Shown here: in pieces, positions 51,271-58,815 of the stretch
Position numbering within the stretch: position 1 is the first letter of the stretch
Layout of the letters: each line of letters starts with the position of its first letter
Assembly (NCBI RefSeq): GCF_024172125.1
Contig: NZ_JAMZEA010000007.1
Span: 310,001 to 374,000 of the forward strand
From: Actinomadura rupiterrae
Lineage (GTDB): Bacteria; Actinomycetota; Actinomycetes; Streptosporangiales; Streptosporangiaceae
Length of the DNA stretch: 64,000 nucleotides
Direction: 5' to 3'
The notes under the pieces: generated by a model
Told to the model about the DNA's origin: nothing
The model's database searches: none
The model's input: only the letters and a program-made list of their open reading frames with translations
Program-made: the position numbers and the translations under genes

Positions 51271-52221
51271 TCAGTCGGCGATCAGCTTCTCCGAGAGCGT
51301 CCAGAGGCGGTCGGCGCGGTCGGGGTCGAGGATGCGGGGCAGGTAGTGGCCGCTGGGCGGGTCGCCGGCCTCGGTCCAGGGCCGGGCGATGGCGCAGTTG
51401 TCGAGGTAGCGGCCGCCGATGCCGTCGAGTTCGGGGGCGACGGCGGCCCAGACGGTGGTGGCGGCGCCCTGCTCGACGGTCTTCCAGCCGGGCGGGATGA
51501 CCGGGTTGCCGTCGGCGTCGGCCCAGCCCATGTCGATCAGCTCGTCCGCGGGGAGGTGGCGCTGCAGATCCGTCATGATCGCGCCGGGCATCAGGGCGTT
51601 GGACGTGACGCCGTCGTCCGCCCAGCGTCCGGTCAGGCCCACCGCGAACAGCGCGTTGGCGCTCTTGGACTGGCCGTAGGCCTCCCACGGGTCGTACGGG
51701 CGGCGCCGGTAGTTCGGGTCGTCGAAGTCCACGTCGCCGCGCCGGTGCGCGCGGGACGACAACACGACGACGCGGGCGCGACCGGCCGCGCGCAGCGCCG
51801 GGCGCAGGCCGGTGGTGAGCGCGAAGTGGCCGATGTGGTTCGTCCCGAACTGGGATTCGAAGCCGTCCGCCGTCCGGGTGAGCGGCGTGGCCATCACCCC
51901 CGCGTTGTTGATCAGCAGGTGCAGCGGCCGTCCGGCGTCCAGCCAGCGCCCGGTGAAGGCCCGCACGGACGCGAGCGAGGCGAGGTCGAGTTCCGCGTGG
52001 ACGACCTGCGGGTTCCCGGTCTCGGCGGCGATCCGCCGGGCGACCGTCCGGCCCCGGCCCGCGTCCCGGACGGCGAGAGTCACGCGCGCCCCGGCGGACG
52101 CCAGCGCCCGCGCCGTCTCCGCGCCGAGCCCGGACGCGCCGCCCGTGACGACCGCGTCCATCCCGGTCAGATCGTGTCCGGCGACGACCTCGGACGCCGT
52201 GGATGTCGCATCAAAGCTCAT
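51271..52221 (-). CDS. Short-chain dehydrogenase/reductase (SDR)
   Basis: A 316-residue SDR of the retinol-dehydrogenase-like type. The cofactor motif is TGGASGLG, the structural motif NNAGVM, and the catalytic Ser and Tyr-x3-Lys are in VVLSSRAH and EAYGQSKSAN. It reduces or oxidises an alcohol or ketone with NAD(P)H. AGGGG precedes the ATG by 7 bp. It is divergent from an XRE/MmyB-type regulator; such regulator-SDR pairs are very common in actinomycetes, and the regulator likely represses it. Confidence 0.93.
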   Translation of the reverse strand: MSFDATSTASEVVAGHDLTGMDAVVTGGASGLGAETARALASAGARVTLAVRDAGRGRTVARRIAAETGNPQVVHAELDLASLASVRAFTGRWLDAGRPLHLLINNAGVMATPLTRTADGFESQFGTNHIGHFALTTGLRPALRAAGRARVVVLSSRAHRRGDVDFDDPNYRRRPYDPWEAYGQSKSANALFAVGLTGRWADDGVTSNALMPGAIMTDLQRHLPADELIDMGWADADGNPVIPPGWKTVEQGAATTVWAAVAPELDGIGGRYLDNCAIARPWTEAGDPPSGHYLPRILDPDRADRLWTLSEKLIAD

Positions 52222-52235
52222 GGTTTGCCCCTAGA

Positions 52236-52339
52236 TGTCAGTGGTGACAGACCGAGGTTGCCGAACCCACCGCCACCCCGTGAAGGTGGCGGTGTTCCTG
52301 GCAGTGACACGGCTAGGTTCCTGGCGGTGACGCGGCTGG
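52236..52339. promoter_or_regulatory. Operator region of the SDR/regulator pair
   Basis: TGTCA-GTGG-TGACA (52236-52249) is a perfect dyad 15 bp upstream of the SDR start. CCGCCACC/GGTGGCGG (52270-52292) forms an 8-bp hairpin. Two 23-bp tandem repeats (52294-52316 and 52317-52339, 20 of 23 identical) contain TGGCAGTGACA and TGGCGGTGACG, which resemble the dyad. Confidence 0.5.
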
Positions 52340-52372
52340 CCTCGCGAATCCCCCCGCTGGCAAACTGGACGG

Positions 52373-53236
52373 ATGCCCTCCAGCAGCGCGTTCGGCGACT
52401 TCCTCCGGGCCCGGCGTGCCCGGCTGCGTCCCACCGATGTGGGCCTGCCCATCGGACCGGGCCCGCGCCGCACGCCCGGCCTCCGGCGCGAGGAGACCGC
52501 CGCCCTCGCGGGTGTGAGCATCGACTACTACATCCGGCTTGAGCAGGGGAAAGAGACCAACCCGAGCCCGGCCGTCCTGGACGCCCTGGCCCGCACGCTC
52601 CGCCTGGACGCCGAGGAGCGGGCGCACCTCCTGGCCCTCGCGAACCAGGCCGCCGGACGCGTCGTCCCCGCTCCCGTCCACGAACGTCCCGAGATCAGGA
52701 CGGGGATCCTGCGCCTGCTGGAACGCGTCCGCCCCTGCCCGGCCTACGTCCTCGGCCGGACCAGCGACATGCTCGCGTCCAACCCCGAGGGCCTGATCCT
52801 GTTCGCGGGCATGGAGGACTGGCCGCCGGAACGCCGCAACACCGTCCGCTACGTCTTCCTGCACCCTGCCGCCCGCGACGTCCTCGCCGACTGGGACAAG
52901 GCCGCCACGACCAGCGCCGCCCAGCTCCGCAGCCTCACCGCCACCGACCCGGACGACCCGCGCCTCGCCGCCCTGATCGCCGAGCTCCAGGCTGAGAGCC
53001 CCGACTTCGCGCGGCTCTGGACCCGCCACGACGTCCAGGCCAGGCGCAGCGACCGCAAGACCTTCCGCCACCCCCGCGTGGGCGACCTCACCCTCGACTT
53101 CGAGGTCCTCCACCTGGGCGAGGACCGCCAGCGCATGACCATCTACCAGGCCGAACCCGGCACCCCCGACCACGACGCCATGGTCCTGCTCTCCCTCAGC
53201 ACCACTACCGACCAGTTCGGCACTCCCCACCTATGA
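52373..53236 (+). CDS. XRE-family regulator with MmyB-like ligand domain
   Basis: A 287-residue regulator. An N-terminal HTH (LGDFLRARRARL-type start; PGLRREETAALAGVSIDYYI, RLEQGKETNPSPAVLDALAR) is followed by the MmyB-like domain (about 105-265: NTVRYVFLHPAARDVLADWD, LTLDFEVLHLGEDRQRMTIY). The C-terminal domain is PAS-like and may bind fatty acids or other hydrophobic ligands. It is divergent from the SDR it presumably controls. ATG 52373 has only a weak ribosome-binding site, so it may be translated from a leaderless or short-leader mRNA. Confidence 0.9.
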   Translation: MPSSSAFGDFLRARRARLRPTDVGLPIGPGPRRTPGLRREETAALAGVSIDYYIRLEQGKETNPSPAVLDALARTLRLDAEERAHLLALANQAAGRVVPAPVHERPEIRTGILRLLERVRPCPAYVLGRTSDMLASNPEGLILFAGMEDWPPERRNTVRYVFLHPAARDVLADWDKAATTSAAQLRSLTATDPDDPRLAALIAELQAESPDFARLWTRHDVQARRSDRKTFRHPRVGDLTLDFEVLHLGEDRQRMTIYQAEPGTPDHDAMVLLSLSTTTDQFGTPHL

Positions 53237-53244
53237 CCGCGAGG

Positions 53245-53976
53245 TCAGGCGTCGCAGAGGCGGATGACTTCGGGGACGAGGTCGGTGAGGAGCGCTTCGT
53301 CTTCGGGGGACGTCGGGGTGTATTCGGTGATGCCCAGGCCGATGACCTTGTGATGCGAGGTCAGATCGGTGATTTGGGCCAGGAGTTCCGCGGCGGGGAG
53401 GCCGTTGGGGGTGGGGTAGCCGACTGAGGTGAAGCCGTCCAGGACGTCCAGGTCGATGTGGATGTAAAGGACGGTGTTCTCGGGGAGGGCGGTGAGGTCG
53501 GCCCACTGGGTGCGTTCGATGAAGTCGGTTTCGGCCGGATCCAGGGAACGGACGCCGGAGAAGGCCACCTGGGACGGACGCAGGGGCTCCGGGGGAAGCA
53601 GGTCTTTCGGGCCGTCGCCCAGAAGGGTGCGGAGAACCATTCCGTGAAAGGCGCCCGAAGGGGACGACTCCGGGGTGTTGAGGTCCCCGTGAGCGTCGAA
53701 CCAGACGACGGTGAGTCGGTCGCCGTGGAGGCGGACGGCGCGGGCGATCGGTTCGAGTTCCACGCCGCAGTCGCCGCCGACGGTGACGGTCAGGCCGTTC
53801 TCGGGGAGGACGGAGCGGACGCGGGCGGCCGTTTCAGCCAGCGTTTCGCCGACCTCCACCTTGATGTGGTCGGTGCCTCCGGCCATTGCGGCGATGCGTG
53901 CCGCGCCTTCGACCATTCCACGGGCTGTCGGTGAGCCGGATCCCTGCCATTGCGGCACTTCGATGACGGTGTACAT
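53245..53976 (-). CDS. Arginase/agmatinase-fold protein
   Basis: A 243-residue ureohydrolase-superfamily protein. Dinuclear manganese ligands are visible: TVTVGGDCGVELEP (Asp in place of the usual His in GGDH), WFDAHGDLNTPE and IHIDLDVLD. The DLNTP form is typical of small actinobacterial arginase-like proteins. Substrates could be arginine, agmatine, guanidino acids or formimino-glutamate; the sequence does not decide. GGGAGG precedes the ATG. It lies 10 bp downstream of the GGCT-SGNH gene, so the two are probably one transcript. Confidence 0.88.
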   Translation of the reverse strand: MYTVIEVPQWQGSGSPTARGMVEGAARIAAMAGGTDHIKVEVGETLAETAARVRSVLPENGLTVTVGGDCGVELEPIARAVRLHGDRLTVVWFDAHGDLNTPESSPSGAFHGMVLRTLLGDGPKDLLPPEPLRPSQVAFSGVRSLDPAETDFIERTQWADLTALPENTVLYIHIDLDVLDGFTSVGYPTPNGLPAAELLAQITDLTSHHKVIGLGITEYTPTSPEDEALLTDLVPEVIRLCDA

Positions 53977-53986
53977 CGCGGCCTCC

Positions 53987-54904
53987 CTAGGAGGTGAGGT
54001 GTTCGTAGAGAGCCTGGTGGCCTTCGGGGGTGGGGTGGATGCCGTCGGCGAGGAGCTCGGGCTTGTTCTGGAGCGCGGACCAAAGGTCCAGATGGTCGAT
54101 GTGGTTCTCGACGCACCAGGCTTTTACGAAGTCGCGTAGGGCGGCTGCGCGGGCGTGGGTGAAACGCATTCCCGGGTAGTGAGGGGCCTTTGACTCGTCC
54201 AGCCAGGTTGGGCCGGCGATGACGAGGCGGGCGTTGTGCTCCTGGGCGAGTGCGGCGAACTCGTCCAGGTTTTCGGCCACGTCGGTCAGCCAGTTCTGGC
54301 TGTGGGGCAGCGTGGCGGAGTCGTTGATGCCTGCCGCGATGATGATCGTGTCGGGGAGGCGCGGCGGGAGCAGGGCCGGGAGCGTCGCGCGGACATCGTC
54401 CAGCGAGAAGCCGGGGATGGCGACGTTGAAGAAGCGGTGGTCGGCCTCGTCCTCGGCGATGTGGGCGGACGCCAGGCGCGCGGCCCAGCCTCCGGCGGGG
54501 TCGCAGCGGCCGTAGGCGATGCTGTCACCCGCCAGGACGATGCGGGACGCGGGGCGCAGCGGGTTCGCGTCCAGGTAGGCCCAGGCGGTCTCGCCCGAGA
54601 TGAGCCGGACGCGGCGGCGGGCGTAGTCGTCGACCTCGTAGGCGTCGGCGGCGGCCAGGTCGGCGTCGGTGAGATGCAGGACGGCGCCCTCGACCTCGGC
54701 GAGGACGCGGCGCTTCAGCGTCAGGTGGACGTCCAGCCCGCTGGTCTCGATCACGGACGGGTCGGTGATGGTCAGCGGCCGGGTCGTGTAGCCCGCGAGC
54801 GTCGCGGGGGTGGCGGGAACTGCCTGACCGAAAAGCTTGTTCTGGACGCCCTCGTCGAGCAGCGTGCCGAAGGAGAAGAGGGCGTGGGGACGGGACGTGC
54901 TCAC
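53987..54904 (-). CDS. GGCT-like domain fused to an SGNH/GDSL hydrolase
   Basis: A 305-residue two-domain protein. Residues about 8-110 have the gamma-glutamylcyclotransferase/AIG2-like pattern (LFSFGTLLDEGVQNKLFG, then DAYEVDDYARRRVRL). Residues about 118-305 are an SGNH hydrolase with RIVLAGDSIAYG (Ser), FFNVAIPG, IIIAAGINDSATL (Asn) and DGIHPTPEGHQ (Asp/His). It may act on gamma-glutamyl and ester bonds of related molecules. The start is GTG 54904. The fusion is unusual, and the arginase-fold gene follows at 10 bp. Confidence 0.85.
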   Translation of the reverse strand: MSTSRPHALFSFGTLLDEGVQNKLFGQAVPATPATLAGYTTRPLTITDPSVIETSGLDVHLTLKRRVLAEVEGAVLHLTDADLAAADAYEVDDYARRRVRLISGETAWAYLDANPLRPASRIVLAGDSIAYGRCDPAGGWAARLASAHIAEDEADHRFFNVAIPGFSLDDVRATLPALLPPRLPDTIIIAAGINDSATLPHSQNWLTDVAENLDEFAALAQEHNARLVIAGPTWLDESKAPHYPGMRFTHARAAALRDFVKAWCVENHIDHLDLWSALQNKPELLADGIHPTPEGHQALYEHLTS

Positions 54905-55148
54905 CGGGGCCTTTCTGCCGGAATGGACCGGTTCAGCCTACCGATGCGCCAGGTCAGAGCGGCGCCCGCGGCCCCTCCGCCCCGGCCCGGCTCCGGTTGC
55001 GAGCGCGCGCGGACGAGGCGGCCTCGCGACCTGGCCACGCGCCGCTTGGGAGGGCGCGCGGACGACGCGGTGGTCGGGTTAGCCCTACTCGGAAGTGTCG
55101 GGATGGCCTCGCTGCGCCGCGGCGGGCCCGCGCGGTGGGATCTCGGTC

Positions 55149-56432
55149 ATGACTTCATCGATCTTGCGCCGGGCGCGGGTGCCGGTGGCCGGGGCGGCCG
55201 TGCTGGCGCTCGCCGGAACCGCCGCGCAGGCGGTCGCCAAGGCCCCGGACCGGGCCGTCCCGGCGTGGACGCAGAGCTGGGGCACGGCGATGCAGCGGCC
55301 GATCGCCGGTGACGAGGACTCGGGGCCGAACTGGTCGACGCAGGGGTTCGCCGGGCAGACGCTCCGGCAGGTCGTCCGCCTCAGCACGGGCGGCGCGCGC
55401 GTCCGGGTGCGGATCTCCAACCTGTACGGGACGCGCCTGCTCAAGGTGGACGCGGCGGCGGTCGGACGGGCGGCGAGCGGCGCGAAGGTGTGGCCGGGCA
55501 GCAGCGTGCCGCTGACGTTCGGCGGGCGGCCCGCCCCAGCCGTCCGTCCAGGCGCGGAGGCGGTCAGCGACCCCATCGCGTTCCCGACCGCGCCGCTGGA
55601 GAGACTCGCAGTCACCCTCCGGTTCAGCGCGGCGACCGGACCGGCGACGTTCCACCGATTCAGCACGCAGTCCGCCTACCTGGCTCAGGGCGACCACCTC
55701 AAGGACGCGACCTCCGAGGCGTTCACGAAGAGCACCGACTCGTCCTACTTCGTGTCCGGGGTGGACGTCGCGGGCGGGCACGGCGGCGGGACGGTCGTCG
55801 CGTTCGGCGACTCGCTGATCGACGGCGTCGGCTCCACGCACGGCGCCGACGCGACGCTGCCGGACGCGATCGCCGAGCGGCTCGCCTCGACGTCCCGCCC
55901 GCTCGGCGTCGTCAATGCGGGCATCGGCGGCAACCGGCTGCGCTACGACTCGGCGTGCAGCGGCGACAAGGCGACCTCGCGGTTCGTCCGGGACGTCCTG
56001 GACCGGCCCGGAGTGCGCGCGGTCATCGTCCACCTCGGCGCGAACGACATCCGCGTGACACCCGGCGACCCGTGCCTGCGGCCGGGCGGGCCGTCCACCG
56101 CGCAGCAGGTCATCGACGCGCAGAAGCAGCTGGTCGGCGCGGCTCGTGCGCGCAGGATCCGGGTCGTCGGCACCACGATCCTGCCGATGCGCTCGGCGCT
56201 GTTCCCGGTGTGGACGCCGGAGGTCGAGAAGGCCCGCGTCGCGATCAACCGGTGGATCCGGACGAGTCACGCCTACGACGCCGTCCTGGACGCCGACCGC
56301 GCGCTCGCCGACCCGGCCGCTCCGGACCGTCCGCGCCCCGGGTACGTCTTCGAGGACGGCCTGCACCCGAACGACGCCGGCTACCAGGCGATCGCCCGCG
56401 CCCTCGACCTCAGCGCCCTCACCGACCGCTGA
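55149..56432 (+). CDS. Secreted SGNH/GDSL hydrolase
   Basis: A protein of about 427 residues with a clear signal peptide (SILRRARVPVAGAAVLALAGTA, cleavage near residue 28-32). A beta-rich N-terminal domain (LRQVVRLSTGGARVRVRISN) precedes the SGNH hydrolase. The catalytic Ser is in VVAFGDSLIDGVG, and NAGIGGNRL, HLGANDIR and DGLHPNDAGYQAIA complete the four blocks. It is probably an extracellular lipase or carbohydrate esterase. ATG 55149 follows GTGGGA at 8 bp; GTG 55095 would extend the protein before the signal peptide. A strong terminator follows the stop. Confidence 0.9.
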   Translation: MTSSILRRARVPVAGAAVLALAGTAAQAVAKAPDRAVPAWTQSWGTAMQRPIAGDEDSGPNWSTQGFAGQTLRQVVRLSTGGARVRVRISNLYGTRLLKVDAAAVGRAASGAKVWPGSSVPLTFGGRPAPAVRPGAEAVSDPIAFPTAPLERLAVTLRFSAATGPATFHRFSTQSAYLAQGDHLKDATSEAFTKSTDSSYFVSGVDVAGGHGGGTVVAFGDSLIDGVGSTHGADATLPDAIAERLASTSRPLGVVNAGIGGNRLRYDSACSGDKATSRFVRDVLDRPGVRAVIVHLGANDIRVTPGDPCLRPGGPSTAQQVIDAQKQLVGAARARRIRVVGTTILPMRSALFPVWTPEVEKARVAINRWIRTSHAYDAVLDADRALADPAAPDRPRPGYVFEDGLHPNDAGYQAIARALDLSALTDR

Positions 56433-56439
56433 GCGCACC

Positions 56440-56470
56440 TTCCGGGCGTCCGGAATACGGACGCCCGGAA
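56440..56470 (+). terminator. Terminator hairpin of the SGNH hydrolase gene
   Basis: TTCCGGGCGTCCG pairs perfectly with CGGACGCCCGGAA around GAATA, 7 bp after the stop codon. Confidence 0.85.
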
Positions 56471-56477
56471 TCCGGCG

Positions 56478-56627
56478 TCAGATCGGGTGGTTGCCACCGC
56501 CGTTCTTGAAGACATTGCCGGTGCCGCACTTCTCAGATCCGAACGTCCGGTGGCTGACGGAGATCAACTTCTCCGGGGATGTCCGGGACCGGCCGTCACG
56601 GCGCGGGCTCAGCGCTGCCGATCCGAC
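56478..56627 (-). other. In-frame 49-codon extension downstream of the tetR stop
   Basis: Directly after the tetR TGA the same frame stays open for 49 codons to a second stop. It encodes SVSHRTFGSEKCGTGNVF and a Gly/Asn-rich end. The base composition is less GC-rich than the neighbouring non-coding DNA, and only a TTG could start it independently. It may be a decayed gene end, a short unrecognised protein or chance. Confidence 0.25.
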
Positions 56628-57227
56628 TCAGCTGGGCCGGTCGGACGCGACGGGGACGGACGCGTTGATGAGCTGCGCGGCGGTGAAGTGCGCCTTGCCG
56701 ACGGCGTTCTCGACGGTGTGCAGGGAGTTCGTGGAGATCGCGCCCTCGTAGACGAGCATGAGCTGGTCGGTGAGCAGTTCGGGATCGGCCGTCCGGCTCT
56801 CCTGCGCGAGCTGGAAGACGCAGTCGCGCAGCGCGGCCTTGTACGAGTGGATGACGGCACGGGCGGGATGGTCGGGTTCGGCGAGTTCGGCCAGGGCGTT
56901 GACGAACGAGCAGCCCCGGAACTGGGACTCGGACTGCGCCCAGCCCTCCAGGGCGTCGAAGACGGCGAGCAGGCGGGCGCGCGGGTCGTCGCCGGCGTCG
57001 TCGATGGCGCGCTGCAGGCGGAGCTGCCAGCGCGTCTCGCGGCCTTCGAGGTAGGCCATGATCAGCGCCTGCTTGCCGCCGAAGTGCTTGTAGAAGGTCA
57101 TCCGCGCGACCCCGGCGGCCTCGATCACGGCGTCCACGCCGGTCGAGTTGATGCCGTGAGCGTAGAAGAGCTCGTCGGCGGCGTCGAGGATGCGACGGCG
57201 TGCTGGGGTGCTGTTCTGTTCGCTCAT
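56628..57227 (-). CDS. TetR-family transcriptional regulator
   Basis: A 199-residue regulator. The HTH is RRRILDAADELFYAHGINST and VDAVIEAAGVARMTFYKHFG, and the C-terminal domain begins around residue 65 (RETRWQLRLQRAIDD) with FRGCSFVNALAELAEPDHPA, typical of TetR proteins that control oxidoreductases or efflux. ATG 57227 gives the usual short N-terminus. A 49-bp inverted repeat starts 11 bp upstream, so it is almost certainly autoregulated. No obvious target gene is divergent from it; the next gene upstream is on the same strand. Confidence 0.92.
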   Translation of the reverse strand: MSEQNSTPARRRILDAADELFYAHGINSTGVDAVIEAAGVARMTFYKHFGGKQALIMAYLEGRETRWQLRLQRAIDDAGDDPRARLLAVFDALEGWAQSESQFRGCSFVNALAELAEPDHPARAVIHSYKAALRDCVFQLAQESRTADPELLTDQLMLVYEGAISTNSLHTVENAVGKAHFTAAQLINASVPVASDRPS

Positions 57228-57237
57228 ACCCCGACTG

Positions 57238-57286
57238 TATAGAACGTTCCGTCTACCCTGCAAGGGGGTAGACGGAACGTTCTATA
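57238..57286. promoter_or_regulatory. 49-bp inverted repeat, double TetR operator
   Basis: The 21-bp arms (57238-57258 and 57266-57286) are perfectly complementary around 7 bases. Each arm contains TAGAACGTTCCGTCTA, a TetR-type half-dyad with an AACGTT core. It lies between the HAD-gene stop and the tetR start, so it may also act as terminator for the HAD transcript. Confidence 0.75.
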
Positions 57287-57292
57287 TACGAG

Positions 57293-57976
57293 CTACGCGA
57301 GGGCGCCGAAAGCCTCGATGCGGGCGACCGTTTCGCGGTTTCCGGTGTGGACGTGGCCGTCCAGGCCGAGCCGGCGCGCCGCGTCCACGTTGGCCGGGGT
57401 GTCGTCGATGAACAGCGCGTCCCCGGCGGCGACACCCAGCCGCCGCAGCGTCAGCTCGAAGATCCGCGGGTCCGGTTTCGCAAAGCCGACCTCGCAGGAC
57501 AGGACGATCTCGTCCGCGATCCCGGCCATCCCCTCCCGCGCCAGGATCGTCCCGACCACGGGCCACGCGTTGCTGACGATCGCGACCGCCACCCGCCGCT
57601 CCGGATCTTCCCGCCCCGCGCGCAGGGTGCGCAGGGCTTCCAGGAGGCCGGTGTTCCAGGTCTCGCGGGCGCCCATGTCGGCGCGCAGGTCCGACACCTC
57701 GTCCGGACGGAGCCGGAGGCGCTCGGCGACGATCCCCCACCAGTCGTCCTCGCTCATCCGGCCGACGAGCACCGCCTCGTCGTTCCCGCCGAACACCGCG
57801 CGCAGGACCTTCCGCGGCGACGTCCCGAGCCGGACGGCCCAGTCGGCGAGCACCTCCCGGGTGCGGTCGGACCGCAGCACCCCGCCGACGTCGATCAGGA
57901 CCGCGCGCGCCGCGCCCCGCGCGACCCGCCCCGTGGCCGCGCCCGCGGCCGCGCTCGTCTCGTCCACAAAAGCCAT
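57293..57976 (-). CDS. HAD-superfamily hydrolase
   Basis: A 227-residue HAD protein. Motif I is AVLIDVGGVLRSD (D-x-G instead of D-x-D), motif II is VAIVSNAW, the motif III lysine is in FAKPDPRIF and motif IV is FIDDTPANVDAA. The D-x-G variant is usual in haloacid-dehalogenase and epoxide-hydrolase-N-type subgroups, so it may be a phosphatase or dehalogenase-like enzyme. ATG 57976 is chosen because the upstream frame is unsupported. Its stop is 7 bp from the TetR operator. Confidence 0.87.
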   Translation of the reverse strand: MAFVDETSAAAGAATGRVARGAARAVLIDVGGVLRSDRTREVLADWAVRLGTSPRKVLRAVFGGNDEAVLVGRMSEDDWWGIVAERLRLRPDEVSDLRADMGARETWNTGLLEALRTLRAGREDPERRVAVAIVSNAWPVVGTILAREGMAGIADEIVLSCEVGFAKPDPRIFELTLRRLGVAAGDALFIDDTPANVDAARRLGLDGHVHTGNRETVARIEAFGALA

Positions 57977-58124
57977 ACGCCCAAGTCTCGGGCGAAACCC
58001 GCGGAAACGCAGCCCCGGCAGGAGTGCCAGGTCACCGCTGCGTCGCTGACCCATTACGGCCAAGCTGCCTCCAGCCCCGGATCCCGATCGTCAGATAGGT
58101 AATCCCAGACGAACGGAGTCCTCG

Positions 58125-58802
58125 ATGGCGGAGGCGCCGCAGCGCGACCGGGGCGGGATCGTCCTCGGCCTGAGCGCGCTCGTCTGGGCGCTCGTGCTGG
58201 TCGTCGCGTTCGTCCTGGCGACCAGCGGGGTGTCGGAGATCGTCGCGACGGCGGTGACGGTCGTGACCGCGATCACCTCGGTGCTGGCGCTCGTCCCGCA
58301 GTACTTCCCGCCGAAACCGGAGCAGCGCCCTAACCCCGGCCTGCTCCGCGCCGCGATCTGGGCGATGCTCTTCGTCGAGCTGGCCTGCACGGTGTTCCTC
58401 GGCGCGCTGCTGTGGAAGCGGCACCACGACGCGACCAAGCCGCTGGACGTGACCGGAGTGGTCATCACCACGCAGGACGCGGCCGGGGTGCGTCCCGGGA
58501 GCGCGATGACGATCCGGGTCTCGGTCTCCGACTACCGCCGGCTGCTCACGCTGCGGCTGGACGCCGACGACAGCGATCCGGGCCGCGGGTCGTGCCGTTC
58601 GTTCACGAGCCTGGCCCCGCTGACCGTCCTCGGCGGCGGGGCGGCCCGTCCGGCCGCGCTGCGCCCGGGCGGTGTCGTCACCGTGCCGGTGTACCGGCAG
58701 GTGGGGTCGGTGACGCTGAAGGTCGGCGTCGTGAACGACCAGGGCGACCGGAACTGCATGGTGCGGATCAGCATCCGCGAGGCCCACCTGACCAACGGCT
58801 GA
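58125..58802 (+). CDS. Membrane protein with three helices and a C-terminal beta domain
   Basis: A 225-residue protein. Hydrophobic segments lie near residues 11-33, 37-58 and 76-98, followed by about 120 residues with alternating beta pattern (TGVVITTQDAAGVRPGSAMT, LRLDADDSDPGRGSCRSF) that probably face outward. No family is recognised. GGAG precedes the ATG. It is 13 bp upstream of a solute-binding lipoprotein gene and is probably co-transcribed with it. Confidence 0.75.
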   Translation: MAEAPQRDRGGIVLGLSALVWALVLVVAFVLATSGVSEIVATAVTVVTAITSVLALVPQYFPPKPEQRPNPGLLRAAIWAMLFVELACTVFLGALLWKRHHDATKPLDVTGVVITTQDAAGVRPGSAMTIRVSVSDYRRLLTLRLDADDSDPGRGSCRSFTSLAPLTVLGGGAARPAALRPGGVVTVPVYRQVGSVTLKVGVVNDQGDRNCMVRISIREAHLTNG

Positions 58803-58815
58803 CCTGGGAGGACCC

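Noticed and set aside
53245..53976. Naming the arginase-fold gene hutG or speB
   Set aside because: Metal ligands are present but substrate-defining residues cannot be assigned and it is not in the hut operon.
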